A model generated the notes under the pieces. The model did no database searches, was not told the DNA's origin, and saw only the letters and a program-made list of their open reading frames with translations. A DNA stretch of 64,000 bases from Medicago truncatula (lineage: Eukaryota; Streptophyta; Magnoliopsida; Fabales; Fabaceae), in NCBI RefSeq assembly GCF_003473485.1, contig NC_053045.1, positions 2,692,501-2,756,500 on the forward strand, written 5' to 3'. A program made the translations under genes and the position numbers. Position 1 is the stretch's first letter. The number at the start of each line of letters is the position of its first letter. Shown one piece after another: positions 1-12,832 of the stretch.

Positions 1-221
1 AGTTGGACAGATTGATAAAAATGACTGACATTTACAATTGTAGATGCTAATTAGGTAATATGCAACTATCATGTCTGTTCTGACTCCTGTGAGCCTGATC
101 TAACTCACTTAAACTTAATCCTATGTCACTATGCAATATCATTGTCAACTAAGTTATTCGTCTCCTCTATGAAATCCAATCAATCGTCACAGCCTCTTTT
201 ATCAACGAAGTTTCCATATAA

Positions 222-1291
222 ACAAATGCTACGGGATTTTGGGAAGTACCAAGAATCGATCATCATCATCGTAATCATCATCATCAGCTAGCATGAAATT
301 AATGCTACTAGAAATAGTGAAATAACAATGGGGGTTGAATTCTTCCATCAGGGTGAATTCTTCGAGTAAAGGAAAACAATCAGCAATGAAGAATAAATCA
401 TTCTTGTGTACACAAGTAATCTCAGAACAATTGAGAGTCGGGAAATTCTTCAAATAAGTTAACATATAAACAAATATTAGGGATTTTGGGAAGTGTCAAG
501 AATCGATCATCATCTATCACTATTAGAGATATAGATTAGTAGCATATTAGTCCTAGTAGAGAGTAGTATAAATAACTTGTAACCACCCCATTAGAGGGAA
601 CTTTTCTCATTTTGTAATATTCCATTTCTATCAATACAAAGAGTTTGTTAGATTTCTCTCCTTCCTTCCATGGATGTCATGTTTCCTAACACACAAAATC
701 ACTGCTACTAAAAATAGCTATAGAACGGTGGGGAGTGTATTCTTCCATTAGGGTGAGTTCTTCAAGTAAAGGGAAACAATCAGCAATGAAGAATAAATCA
801 TTCTTGCTGATAAAGGTGATTTTGGAACAAATGAGAGACGTCAAATTTTTCATCTTTTCAGACAAAGCTCGCAACCCATTTGCAGGAATGATGGTACTGT
901 TGGAGAGATAGAGTGATTTGACGTTTATAGGGAGAGTGGAGATTAGGGTAAGAAGTGTGTTAAGGTCAATGTCTCGGGATAAGTGTGTGAGGTCGAGTGA
1001 TGTGATGTTAGGGAACCTTTGGAAGAAGTGAGGAAGGGAAAGGATGATATGACTGGAGATTGTGACTGAGAACCGGAGACGGTTGGTGATGGACAGAAAC
1101 TGTTTGGAGACGATGGAGAGCGATTTTAAAGCGTCCTCGTAGACATTGAGGAATTTGAAGATGTGCTCCCATAACTCATCTGGTAAATAGGGACATGTTG
1201 CCACCGTCATTGTTCTTCTTGTTCGTTTCTTAGGGTTTTTGGGTATATTGGATTTGGATGATGTTGCCGCCATCGTAAGAGAGTCTCTCAA
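222..1291 (-). pseudogene. F-box/LRR protein gene, broken and partly duplicated
   Basis: The 5' part (about 1291 to 695) encodes an N-terminal basic stretch, then an F-box (core LPDELWEHIFKFLNVYEDAL), then leucine-rich repeats with segments such as NLTSL and LLEELTL. This layout is typical of the large legume F-box/LRR family, whose members act as SCF ubiquitin-ligase adaptors. Two in-frame starts exist, at 1291 and at 1273 (MAATSS). At about 692 the reading frame runs into a foreign LTR-like sequence (about 513-692). Beyond it, 472-512 resumes the LRR coding sequence, and 222-465 is a second, diverged copy of the last LRR unit (LFFIADCFPLLEE occurs in both copies). The two copies share the gggattttgggaag block at 236 and 484. 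The reading frame also shifts between them. The product would be about 200 residues, well below the several hundred usual for the family. I read it as a dying paralogue. The F-box call is firm; expression is unknown. Confidence 0.75.
513..692 (+). mobile_element. Copia-like LTR remnant inside the F-box/LRR gene
   Basis: This stretch is absent from the equivalent position in the neighbouring LRR copy. It contains a TATAAATA box near 568, a polyadenylation-like zone (CTATCAATACAAAG) and a TTTCCTAACA 3' terminus, the usual look of a short Ty1/copia or TRIM-type LTR on the + strand. The matching 5' terminus is not recognisable, so it is incomplete. No internal retroelement region is present. It lies antisense to the gene it interrupts. 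Confidence 0.45.
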
Positions 1292-1325
1292 TTCCTTCTA
1301 TTCGGTCGGAAACAAATAAACATAA

Positions 1326-1328
<3 letters not shown>

Positions 1329-1395
<67 letters not shown>
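1329..1395. repeat. (TA)n microsatellite
   Basis: This is a perfect alternating TA tract of about 65 bp just upstream of the F-box/LRR start codon. It is likely length-polymorphic and prone to assembly error. Confidence 0.95.
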
Positions 1396-1397
<2 letters not shown>

Positions 1398-1528
1398 TTG
1401 TTTTGGCCAATAATTATTCCCCACAAAGAATGGAATTCGGGTTGGCCTAAAACTATATATAAATTATTTTTTAGGGAAAAACTATATATAAATTTTTTGG
1501 TAGTCTTAATTTAGTTTATCTATTCTAT

Positions 1529-1725
1529 GGCCCCGTTTGGATTAAGCATATTTTGAGCTTATGAGAAAGAGCTTATGCAAATAAATAAGTTTTTATATTA
1601 ATTTATAAGTTCTCATTAGCGAAAATTTTATCTTCATAAATTGTTTTTTCATAAACTAACTTAATAGGCTCATGAATAACAAATAAAAACTTATTTATTT
1701 GCATAAGCTCAATCAAAACAGGCCC
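1529..1725. mobile_element. MITE with GGCCC...GGGCC termini
   Basis: The left end GGCCCCGTTTGGATTAAGC pairs with the inverted right end GGGCCTGTTTTGATTGAGC. Inside, GCTTATGCAAATAAATAAG also recurs in inverted form, so the whole 197-bp unit can fold into one long hairpin. A short TAT-like target duplication is possible at the ends. There is no coding capacity. The GGCCCGTTTGG termini are common among legume foldback MITEs. Confidence 0.75.
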
Positions 1726-1866
1726 TATATATAAAGAAAACAATCTCTTTCAACTCTTTTGAACTTGTTTTTTCTCTTTCTAAAAATTCCCTCAATTACA
1801 ATACAAATAACACATGTAACAAATAGATAAGAATATATTTAAATATTAAAAAAAGTGTAACAAACA

Positions 1867-1868
<2 letters not shown>

Positions 1869-1912
<44 letters not shown>
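1869..1912. repeat. (AT)n microsatellite
   Basis: This is a second dinucleotide tract of about 43 bp, in AT-rich intergenic DNA. Confidence 0.95.
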
Positions 1913-1915
<3 letters not shown>

Positions 1916-2548
1916 TTTTTTATCCTTTATCTTTTAAAAAGTGTAACAAACTAAATGAGTATATTTATACTTACTTTTTCATTAAACAACTTTTTCTTAA
2001 ACAACTTTTTTCTATAATAAAGATTGTTGTTGGTGTCATTTAAAAAAATAATAATTTAGATTATATTTTTTTTGTTATATTGTTGTTGTCATTAAAATGG
2101 ATAGTTATGGTTAGTTTGGTTTGTTATAACCTGAAAATAACAAACATTTATATTTTTAGTTTTAATCAAAATCAAAATTTTATAGAAAAAACACCGTTCA
2201 TAATTTTCACACGTTAATGCAACAAAAAGAGCGGAAAGACGGACACGTGAGTATCCGTCTTTTCACTACGTGCCCGTCTTTTCGCTAGTTTTAAAATAAA
2301 ATAAAAATTACAATGGATAAGCTAATTGATATCATAAACGATAGCGAGTTAAATGTGTAATGATTGGTTAATTTAAGTGTTGAATTAGCTGATAAATATA
2401 AACTGACATAAAAATTGACTTAAATACATATTTGGTCACTTATTTATTTTTGAAAGAATTTTGGTCCCTTATTTATTTTTAAAGAAATAAGTTTTAATCG
2501 TCTATGTTTAAAAAAATCAGATCACATATTTTACATTTATTTTATGAA
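1913..2548. other. Intergenic, no gene seen
   Basis: AT-rich DNA with only short broken frames. At about 2228-2285 a short repeat with ACGTG-type motifs (GGACACGTGAGTATCCGTC) recurs in inverted or partial form. At about 2415-2520 there is a degraded legume repeat with 'TTTGGTCCCTTATTTATTTTT' character. Nothing here looks coding. Confidence 0.6.
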
Positions 2549-2550
2549 TG

Positions 2551-2729
2551 AAAATGTTAACTTGTGTCCTTAAGGAACAAGTTAATGAATCAAAAGTAAA
2601 AACATTGCAATTAATGCATTTGAATTTAACTTTTCTTACTTTTAATTAATTAAATGCACAAAATTTAAGAAAAAGTTTCTACTTTTGGTTGCTTAACATG
2701 TGCCCGAATGGCACAAGTTAGCATGACCC
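2551..2729 (-). mobile_element. MITE copy A with hairpin-tipped ends
   Basis: It matches 7639-7823 in reverse orientation. Each end carries its own small palindrome (AACTTGTGTCC...GGAACAAGTT at one end, AACATGTGCCC...GGCACAAGTT at the other), joined by a shared AT-rich centre that includes TTAATTAATTAAATGCAC. It is about 180 bp and has no coding capacity. The superfamily is not clear from the ends. Confidence 0.65.
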
Positions 2730-2814
2730 TTTTATGAATTTTGAACCCTTGTTTCATTTTTAGGATCCTTTCTTATGATATGGAATATTCACAATGATGT
2801 TGCAATGCTTATTA

Positions 2815-3114
2815 CACTACAACATATATGAGATTTAGTAACACTTCTAAATTGTAATTAAATCAAAAACAAATGTTACTATTTAAATCTTGTAATATTT
2901 GACAAATGTTAGGTAAAACCCGTGTTACTAAATGATTTCAGTAACACTTGAGAGTATTACTTGCAACACATAAAAATTGTTACTCATTTAGTAGCTAATT
3001 TGTAGTAAACTCTTGCATAAATGTTACCGGTCTGAAGCTAACTTCTAGCCAATCAGTTAACGGTTTTAGTTGAAATTGAAGCGAATTATGTTGCATAAAT
3101 GTTACTGAATAGTG
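2815..3114. mobile_element. Possible small CACTA-ended repeat
   Basis: It starts CACTACAACATA and ends ...GTTACTGAATAGTG, with GTAACA-type subterminal repeats on both strands at 2837, 2874, 2925, 2942 and 3100. The flanking three bases do not match (TTA versus AAG), so the borders are uncertain. A small deleted CACTA derivative is the best guess. Confidence 0.35.
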
Positions 3115-3165
3115 AAGACTAGGTAGAACAATCAGTAAAACACAAAAACAATTGATTCATTCTCA

Positions 3166-3826
<661 letters not shown>

Positions 3827-5250
3827 GTGGCAATGACAAAACAAAGTTAAATTTCATTGAGTCAAATTATCAAACACCTCATATGCAACAATCATTGAGT
3901 CAAAAAATATTTTCAACAAGCACATTCCACAAATTTCCTAAATTTCTTCGATTTATGAAGTACGAGCACAAACGAAACAAAAGGGGACTATAGAAAATTT
4001 CAAAACCCCTTAAACAACAAAAAGCATAGGTAAGGATACAATTATGAATCCATAATTAGATATCAAATAGAACCAATGTAAACAAGCAAGAAGGAGAACA
4101 AACTCACGAACACATATAGATTAAACCTTCCAACATTTCAATACTTTACATACAAGGTATCCTATACAATTCCTAATGAAGTTTAAAATGAAAAGTCTAC
4201 GCAATAAAAATCAAACAAGTTGATGACACCATGAAAGGTAAACATAACACTTTTAATCCAAATAATCTTGGCATAACATAACATTTTGCAGACACACAAA
4301 CATAACAATATAGCAACAGTGTCAATTGACGTTGAAGATAATTCAAACTGAGTACAAGTTTCGCCATTATAAAGATTAAGACATTGGTATCATACCTGAA
4401 ATAACTTTAAAATGGATACCTTGTTGAAAAAAAAATCCATTTCCTCACCACCACTCCGAAACATCTACAGAATATCAAACAAGCACAGTAAGACATTCAC
4501 ACTCTTTTGTGATGGAATGGACAGATAAGATGACGACACAGCTGCATGCACTATATGGATCAATTATTCCTGCATGTACAAATGAATTTTTATGTTACTA
4601 TATCTTTTTTCAACTCAAAGAAGAAAACAAGTTCCACAATAGTTAAAAGCACCAAAAGTATATTTGTTTTTAGTATCAATTACAACTAAACTCAAAAAAA
4701 TGTAAAATAATAAATAGGAAAATGTTCCAATTCTCTCGAGACTTAATTTCCAATACCTTGTTAATATAATTAAGATTCATGCTAGCTGGTAATAAATTCA
4801 CATATAGCTACCCAACAATAATAAGCCATAACATTCACTTGCAGAAAACACTAAATACCAATCAGCACAAATTCATTCAATATATATAAAGACAAAGCAT
4901 TAGATGAACCATCAACACCAGCACCATAACTAAATTACGTGGTTACATGAATAAACCTTTCAATTTTTTATAACCACAATACGTTAACATCTGACAAATT
5001 GTGTATCAGTTTTCTATCAACAGAAGCAAAACATACGTGAATAAGAATAAATTTTACAATTTTAAATCAAACATAACATGATAATATTAGGTAGTTATGT
5101 TAACCTATGACAATTAAAGATTATGTGAAAAGCTCATAGTAATCAATCTAACATTTTCCAGCATGGGACAGTGACTTAAAGAGTAATATATTAACCAAAT
5201 TTTAAATACAAGATATGCAGAAATGTTCATTGTGCCGTGTCACAGAAGGT
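3827..5250. other. Intergenic, no gene seen
   Basis: AT-rich sequence with no long frame, no RNA gene and no clear terminal repeats on either strand. Confidence 0.55.
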
Positions 5251-5850
5251 AGAGAGATGAAGCTTTATGTAGACTGACCTGGAGAGCCAAAACTCTTTAA
5301 AGCTTTCAATAGCATTATCTGTCTAGCCATAATTCAGACTCGGTTACTCGGTTACTTAGCTGTTGGAATTGGAAGTAACCGAGTGAATGCCCAACAGACA
5401 TGGGATTGTGCACCTTCCAATTCCACCAAAGACCAGCTAAGAAGAAGGAAACATTAAGACCAACACCATTAAACTTGATCAAAGCCACAACATTCTCCTG
5501 AGAAAAGAAATCAATATTAGTATAACCGAGTGAATTCCATAACCCCTCAAACAATGTAAGATTGTTTCCTCATGCTGCAAACAACGACTACGCTGGTTAT
5601 TGGGATTCATTCTTCTAAGGTGGAACATATAGTGGGGATAGAGTGATGACACCAAATGAAAATTTTAATATTCTTTGATGTCCTATTTTTCCAAACCACT
5701 GCCAAGATATATTAGGAGGCAGAGACATTATTTTCGAGCAACCATTTGTATCTAGAGCTAGCCGAATAAATGCCATTGCAGTTGCCAATCCAAGTAAATA
5801 AATCTGGAACAAGATCATGAAATTGTAGGGTAAGATAAACCACTTCATAA
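5250..5850 (-). mobile_element. LINE fragment (zinc-knuckle end of reverse transcriptase polyprotein)
   Basis: Minus-strand frames give WFGKIGHQRILKF, then a C-x2-C/H-type knuckle (CLQHEETILHCLR), then FFLAGLWWNWKVHNP. These resemble the zf-RVT plus following region near the C terminus of plant L1-type LINEs. The pieces lie in different frames and no catalytic reverse transcriptase core is present, so it is a decayed fragment. The ends are not defined. Confidence 0.55.
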
Positions 5851-5929
5851 ATCAACAATTAACATCCTAACACATTATGGTTTGTTATGCAGGTAAATGT
5901 AATATCAATCATTGGTTTATTGATCAATA

Positions 5930-6020
5930 GTTGAGGGCTCCGTCTACGGTGGGAGACCTGAATAGCTCTCCTACGGTCCTACCGTAGGAGACATGATTTT
6001 TTTCTTTTCTTTTCTTTTCT
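5930..6020. repeat. Short palindrome and pyrimidine tract
   Basis: CTCCTACGGT and ACCGTAGGAG form a near-perfect hairpin at about 5968-5991, with a further GTCTACGGTGGGAGAC half just upstream. It is followed by a TTTTC repeat (about 6000-6022). It may be the tip of an old transposon. Confidence 0.5.
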
Positions 6021-6268
6021 TTTAAGATGAATATGAATCATTGGATAGTTGAGATTACTAACTTCACACTTCAAAGAAACTCCTCAATAGATAGAAACTA
6101 CATCCATTCATTGGTGATCAAATTAAAAAGAACACATTACATCAATGTAACGAGTCCCTTCCTTCAAAGTGAAGCACAGGAACTTAAGGCTGTGAAAAAT
6201 TGAATTAATAAGTTAATAGGTACAACAACAAAAAATTAAAAAGAAAATGTTGAATCCAAGATCCAAAA

Positions 6269-9200
6269 TCACAACTTGAATTCACAAAAACACTCAGGAA
6301 GAGCAGAGCCTCTTCCCGCGACAAACTCATCTCTGTGAACCTTCCATAGGGCTTGCATCAACTCTTTTCCTCTAAGACCTTGTGAGGTTAATTCAGCAAA
6401 TCCTCTTCTACTTAAAAATAGAGTTTTATACAACCCTTTGAAAGCTCTCATTGCTGCAACCATCTTGTCCATGTTCCCAAAATATGTAGCCATATAGGAA
6501 TCACTATTGATAGATATATAATAATCCAAAGCAGCTTTTGTATTTCCATGCATGCTTGTGAAGTCTTCTTCATTGAGAAGGCTAGACTTGGTGAATATGT
6601 TGGTGTAAATATCTGTTAATCCTTCGATTTCCATCAGACCATCTCCAGCTGCCAGATATATATTCGTGGTTGGCGGAATAGAAAGAGATTGAAGTATTAA
6701 AGCTGTCTCATTAGGTGTGAGGGGACACTTCCCACGTTGTCTCCAAATGCGGGCTAACTCTCCAGTCCATGGTTTTCTCTCCACTAGTGCTACTGCAGCT
6801 TCTACAGCTTTGATGGAAGCAGGTGAAAGGCCCGTGTATTGGCACTGACTGTATGCAACCATGTCGGGCTCAAAACGAAGGTGGAGAGACAAAAAGGGTT
6901 TAGGTATTGCATCTAGAAGCTTAGAGGCTTTCGTTTCCAGTGGTTTGGCGAGACGTAACGCCTTGTAACAAGCTTGACAAAGAGCAGCTTTTGCATGCAA
7001 AGGATATCTGCAAAGGTGGAAGAAAATTAAAGAAACAAAATTCAGTTACAGCTGTGAATTATTTCTGGATGTTGAATAACACTCCTTCTATTTCGTTCTA
7101 AAGTTTATGTGATTTGGCTTCTAGGATACAGAAGTTGCGTAGCCATTAGTCTTATGAGAAATTGAATATTACAACCACGGTGAATTATTCTTGTCAGCAT
7201 TTAATAGGAAATATCATATTTGAGCAGCAGACCAAAACTTTTGGACAAGCTCGTAGCATACATTGATACTATACATTATTGTAAAACATTTTGATAATGA
7301 AATTATGATAGGATATCAAGAATAAATGTGCTAAAGTAAAATGCTAAGAATATAGCCAGATTAAACTCCTAATATAGTACTTTCAAACTTTTATCATCGT
7401 CAGATTAGTCCCTGAAATAACTGGAATAAAAAAAAATCTTAGAAATTGTAAGCCCTTCGTCATTTTTGTCTAGACATTGCCCTCTATTAGCAAACATTTC
7501 AAATTAGCCAATAAAGTTTAATAGTTATGAGCCAAAGTTGGCTAAATTATGCATATAAAGAATGAGAATTACCAACACAATTTTATTTAGAAAGTTACTC
7601 ATATTACCTAAATAACCTCTAAGACAGTAACAAATTAAGGGTCATGCTAACTTGTGCCCTTCGGGCACATGTTAAGCAACCCAAAAGTAGAAATTTTTTC
7701 TTACATGTTGTGCATTCAATTAATTAAAAGTAAAAATTTAAATTCAAATGCATTAATTACAATTAAATATTTCTATTTTTGATTCATTAACTTGTGCCTT
7801 AAGGGCACAAGTTAGCATTTCCCATATATTAATTCATTGGAAATAAAATTTACAATAAATGAAGGGCATTTTGGCGATAGTGGCATTAGATAGGCTAAAA
7901 AGTCATAACCTTTGCTTATATTTCATAGCAAGATAGATGGACTGTTTTTTTGCTTATAAATCATTCCGAAGAGTATTTATAAATGTCAAATCAGTCTTTA
8001 TAAATGTTAGCTAAAACTCAAAATGCTACTTGGAGAGTATTGTCTAAACTAATATGACTGTCAATTTACAGTTTTAGGGACTTATTTTTTAATTTCTATT
8101 GTTTCAACAGCCAAATCGGAGATATACTCAATATATGCATCATGAGCATTGGCTAAGTAGAGTGGTATCCCTCTACTAAATTATGAGGAAATAGAAAGAA
8201 AAAAAAGATGCAGGGAATTAAAAGCTCATTCACAATGAAACTGTTTGAATCAACAGTGTCCAAGATGTTTCTGGTTTTAGAAGCAAGCAACTAATTTATG
8301 GTCTTAACTTAAATGAGATGCATAACCATACCTGTCTCTTCTTTGGGACATTGCTGGTGTGATTGAAATGTATTTGTGTTTTAACAGAGATGGGAGAACG
8401 CTTTCAACATAATCAAATTGGCCTTTCCTTTTGCTACAGTCCACTTGAACTGGTTCTTTTGTAGCAATCTCCGGTGGTAACGTTTTGACGACTTTGACAA
8501 AGCCATTCATATGTTGCATGAAGTAGTCTACATCATACACATCCGCAAAACCACTGTAATAGAACAAAGAGTGCAGAAATCCTATTAGCATAAATAAGAT
8601 AAGTGTAGTAGTAGTACTGTAACTTTGAATAACATAGATCAAATGCAGTGTTATCCATTGCAGAAGTAAAACCAATTGGCCAAAAAATCCGCAACTGCAA
8701 TCTGCCATGGTGCTGGCATGGCCGATATTTGACAACACTGAACAGAAGATAAGATATGAGAGTCCAATCACACTAACCAACCAATAACCATTATTTCAAT
8801 TAAAAATTGCAAATAAAGACAATTCCACAGTAATAGAAAGATAAATTGCCTTGTTTCATTCCAATATGAAGCCACTTCAAACTTTGGCAAGACAAGAGAT
8901 GCATTTAACAGCCGGGCGATTCCCACACCATCACAGAACTGCAATCACAAAAGATTTCATCTCAATTTCAAGAAACAAGCAAAAGAATATTGAACATCAA
9001 TAAAGGGTCTGGAGTTGAAATTCGGGAGTTTTCTTCAAACACTCACATCTCTTCGCATCTGATTGAGGCCTCCGTAGCAATCCACTCTGATATATCCATT
9101 GGTTTCTAATGGTAGAGCTGCACCATTTCAAGAATAAAAAAAAACGAAAGCAATGTCTGCAATGAAAGCCAATTAAGGTTGATTCAGAAAATAAAAAGCC

Positions 9201-12103
9201 AATCATCAACCCTAGTCTCAGGTCCCAACCAACCAACCGATCCTATCCACTGAAAATTGTTTTAGCAAAATTCAACTCCTGAGTTGCATTTCTAAGTTCC
9301 AATATCACTGTTGATGTAGCACCGATACTTCATATCATTGGTTTATCTAGGTCCCTAGAGCAGGGGTGCAAACTATTTAACTTCAATTGATAATATTAGA
9401 ATTATTAGAATATCATTATCATTATCATGACTATTTAATGACAATTATATTCTAATTATAACAATAATATTCTAATAATGACAATGATATTCTAATAATT
9501 CTAATAGATAATTATTATCATACATATAAAATATACATCTTATCTAAAAACATTTTAATATATGTAATTAAATAAATTTCAAACATACTTCATGACTGTC
9601 ATCTATGTGATTTCATGTTTTAAAATCGTTTAATGACCAGCATATAGTCAACATTTTCGAACACATATCTCCCAATATAAGTCATGAGACTAAACAATTA
9701 TCCATTCATCCATCCCTCTTTCGATTACATAACCTATTTTTCACAATATTACTAGCCTAAAATGCTCCTTGGGAATTTGATTCCCGAGATTGTCACAATC
9801 TTTCGCATTAACTTCAATGTGTTGTCCTTGAGAACATGATTCACACAATCTATTCTTCAAATATTTTTCCATTATCTTTCACAATTAAAAAACAAATGCA
9901 ATAGAGTAGCCTAAATTGCACAGTATTAACAATCAAGACTCACTTAGAACATGTTGGGTGACTTGATTTAGTTTTAAGTGGATATACCAATTGTAACGTA
10001 GTATTGCCACAGCAGAGAAAATTAGTATATGTCCATAATAACAGCGATTATGACAAAAACACATTGCTGTGAGATACGATTGCAAAGCACAAGGACAAAG
10101 AAATGTGAGTGAAATTCATTTAGACTTTTGAATAAACAACTGATGTACTCATGAGACGAACTTCACATTTCAATCAAAATAAATAAAAAGTAATGATTAA
10201 AATTGCAATATTTCACCAATAAATACTTAACTCCCTCTCAAAAGTTTGAGCTATTGGCTATTTTCAATACTAACTAATCCATTGAACTTAATACAGATTA
10301 TCCTATATTGAAAACAGGGGAGCATAACAAAAAACAGAATCAAAGCATAGAAACCAAAAGACATGGAGAGCATTACAGAGATGACTGACTAAAGTTGTTG
10401 AGGAAATAAAAGACCAAACTATCACGAATTTGCAAGTCTCTGACAACAAGTCCACTGAAAGTGAACTTACAAGATGCTAGAGTGAACGAATACGCCCTTG
10501 AAACCACTAATCTCAACCACGAGTGCAGCATAGGGAACCGCAATTTAGTGTACTGGTGCAGCTAGGGTCCAAGAAGGGAACTGTGGCAGTGCAGGGTTAT
10601 TTTTGGTTTCACAAATCCCAGGAGAGAAGATGTGAAGTCACTCATTTTGGCTGTTGCTGTCACATGGGAACAGTGATAAATGAGAATGTTTATTTTGGGC
10701 ATTTGCTACAAAATTTTTAGGTCAGGGGGTTCAGAAAACTATTCTTTAGTTTTAAAATCTCAGGGTGTACAGTGCAGGGGTACATACTCAGCTCTACGAG
10801 GGTCCACCTCTGTTTCATAATGAAGGAGTATCCAGTGTCCCACACATATCAGTGTCCGACACCGACACATGTGCTTAGATTTGATTACTTATATTTTCTC
10901 AAATTATTACCAGGTGTCCAGTGTCTATGTCAATGCTTCACAGATCAATGTAAAGCTAAGCATATGCCCTAAATTCCAATTATTCAAACACAAGTAGAGT
11001 AATTCCAAGTAATTTTCCAAAAGTTTAATCACTACAAACAATTACAGCTATCCTAAGTAAAAACCAAACTATAACTTGTGTCCGCTAAATGAATCTAGTA
11101 ATCACAAAAGTTCACAAAAAAACAATCTTTTAATCTCCAAAGCTAAAAAATTAATTACAGAACCAAATAGAATTTGATCTGAAGTGTTGGTGTTGGTGCT
11201 ACATTTAATCACTACAATCAATCTAGTCATCACAAAATTTCATTAAACAACAACAACCAAGCCTTATCCCACTAAATGGAGTTGGCTACATGGATCAAAT
11301 TACACCAATAATGTTCTATCATAAACCATATTTCGATCCAACTCGTTAATCTTCAGATCCTTCTTAATAGTTTCTCTTACAGTTTTTCTAGATCTTCCTC
11401 TACCTCTACTCATGTGACTATCTTCCCATCTGACCTATTCTCCTTACTGGAGAATCTAAAAGTCTTCTCCCTACATGCCTAAACCACCTAAGTCTATTAC
11501 ATTAAAAACTAACCAAATTTTAACATTCAAAACTTAAAGTTAGTAGAACCAATTATAATTTGATTAAGCAAAAATTACCTGTTAGATGCCCTTGTAACCA
11601 CCATTTGCAAGGTCTCCATTCCATGAGTCTCCGAACACTCCATATATCTACCTCCCCTCTACAACCCCACAAATTCATTCATAGATCAATAACAAAAAAA
11701 GAATAAACAAAAATTACTATTGCATAAGATACTAAAATATTCAATATTGAAAATACCCAGATGCAAAGTTAGAATCTTTTTGCGATATTAAACCGAAAAA
11801 GAAATAGAGAAATTGAAATTCTGAAGAATACGGTGAGGATTCTTCAGAAGAAAAAAATGTTCTGGCATAAGATTCTGAAATTTTCAAAATTGGAAAATAC
11901 CCAGATGCAAAGTTTGAAACTTTTTCGAAAATGAAACGGAAAAAGAAAGAGGGGAAGTGAAATTGTGAAGCTTACAGTGAGGGTTGTTGAGAAATAGGAT
12001 TCTGGGAGAAAGGGTTACGAGGTGATAACAATGTCAAAACGACAAGGAGAGTGAGTGAAACGACGAAGATGGTGAATAAGGGTTTTACAGAGAAAACGAC
12101 CAT
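6269..12103 (-). CDS. O-fucosyltransferase family protein (six exons, 442 aa)
   Basis: Exons read on the minus strand are 12103-11976, 11658-11579, 9117-9047, 8938-8850, 8553-8332 and 7007-6269 (stop). They total 1329 bp. The protein has a short cytosolic start, a hydrophobic anchor (about residues 6-26, LFTIFVVSLTLLVVLTLL), WSVRRLMEWRPCKWW, then the GDP-fucose protein O-fucosyltransferase fold. Family motifs visible are VDCYGGLNQMRRD (nucleotide-sugar loop), SGFADVYDVDYF, ISITPAMSQRRDR, LHLRFEPDMVAYSQC, IYLAAGDGLMEIEGL and MHGNTKAALDYY. It should be a type II Golgi membrane enzyme that uses GDP-fucose, probably acting in glycoprotein or cell-wall glycan work. Substrates of this plant clade are mostly unproven. 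Most junctions are GT-AG, but the intron after exon 4 starts with GC (8849-8848), and the frame requires it. The large introns hold a MITE (7639-7823), AT palindromes near 9380-9500 and an antisense RTE LINE tail (11248-11499). All exons join in frame without a stop, so I regard it as intact. Confidence 0.93.
7639..7823 (+). mobile_element. MITE copy B with hairpin-tipped ends (in O-FucT intron 5)
   Basis: The left end GGGTCATGCTAACTTG is followed by a GCCCTTCGGGC mini-hairpin, and the right end repeats CTTGTGCCTTAAGGGCACAAG before AGCATTTCCC. It is the same family as 2551-2729 in the opposite orientation, about 185 bp, and lies within an intron of the O-fucosyltransferase gene. Confidence 0.65.
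9375..9515. repeat. AT-rich imperfect palindrome cluster
   Basis: TTAGAATTATTAGAATATCATT and its reverse complement recur several times (ATTCTAATAATTCTAATAG near 9490). This gives a foldback structure inside intron 2 of the O-fucosyltransferase gene, probably a decayed MITE. Confidence 0.45.
11248..11499 (-). mobile_element. 5'-truncated RTE-type LINE tail
   Basis: Read on the minus strand, this is the C-terminal coding end and 3' tail of a plant RTE/BovB-like LINE. It ends in the characteristic TGGGATAAGGCTTGG followed by TTG repeats, not poly(A). CATTAAA occurs at both borders (11241-11247 and 11500-11506) and may be a short target duplication. It is about 250 bp and lies antisense in intron 2 of the O-fucosyltransferase gene. 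The same LINE family recurs at 42394-42935. Confidence 0.7.
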
Positions 12104-12221
12104 TTGATTTCAGAGAAGTGTTGATGGAAATTTGATCTCTGTCTAAGATTGCGATGAAGATGGAAAAGAAATTGATGATGTATGAGTTGTATACTTTGGT
12201 TTTATATTATTTGAAAAATAA

Positions 12222-12404
12222 AATGCAACTCTTTTTCTTGTTTCTTTTTTAGATAAAAATTAATGCAACTCTTTTTCTAGCTAGATTCTATTTTTATTTT
12301 TTAGATAACAATTAATGCAACTCTTTTTCTAGCTAGATTCTATTTTTATTTTTTAGATAAAAATTAATGCAACTCTTTTTCTAGCTAGATTCTATTTTTA
12401 TTTA
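12222..12404. repeat. 52-bp minisatellite upstream of the O-FucT gene
   Basis: Three copies of a unit starting TTAGATAA(A/C)AATTAATGC occur at about 12249, 12301 and 12353, with a 52-bp period. A partial copy lies at the left edge. It is 120-300 bp upstream of the O-fucosyltransferase start codon, so it falls in or near the promoter or 5' leader. Confidence 0.85.
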
Positions 12405-12832
12405 GGATTTTATGATAAAAATTTAAGGTGGAGGATGATGTCTAGGTTCATGAAAAAGTAATTTATGTTTATCTTCTTTTGAATAGATTTAGATTATCTC
12501 TCGTGAGTTTTATTTTTATAAGTAAATATTCTGAAGAGATTGAGATTATTGTCCATGAGTTTTACAAGAAAGATATTCAATATTAATGTTGATCATTCAA
12601 TTGGTCTTTTAAGATTTTTATGGAATTCAAATATGTTAAATTAGTGGTTAAGATTCGACTTAATACTCCGGTAACCGGAGAGGATCCATGTTCTTTTTAA
12701 AAGAATTAGCGGAACTTGAATCTCGAATTATCACTCAATTTTGCTTTTGATTGAAGGTTCATAATAAAGTATTTTAAGTAGACAGATTGGTTAGGAATCA
12801 TGCAACATTGTGTTTTAAAGTTCATGTGTAAA

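Noticed and set aside
1230-1424. 64-codon minus frame with a Tyr/Ile repeat
   Set aside because: It simply reads through the TA microsatellite.
8304-8780. 158-codon minus frame starting MVSVIGLSYL as a separate membrane protein
   Set aside because: Only its second half is exon 5 of the O-fucosyltransferase gene. The start is intron sequence.
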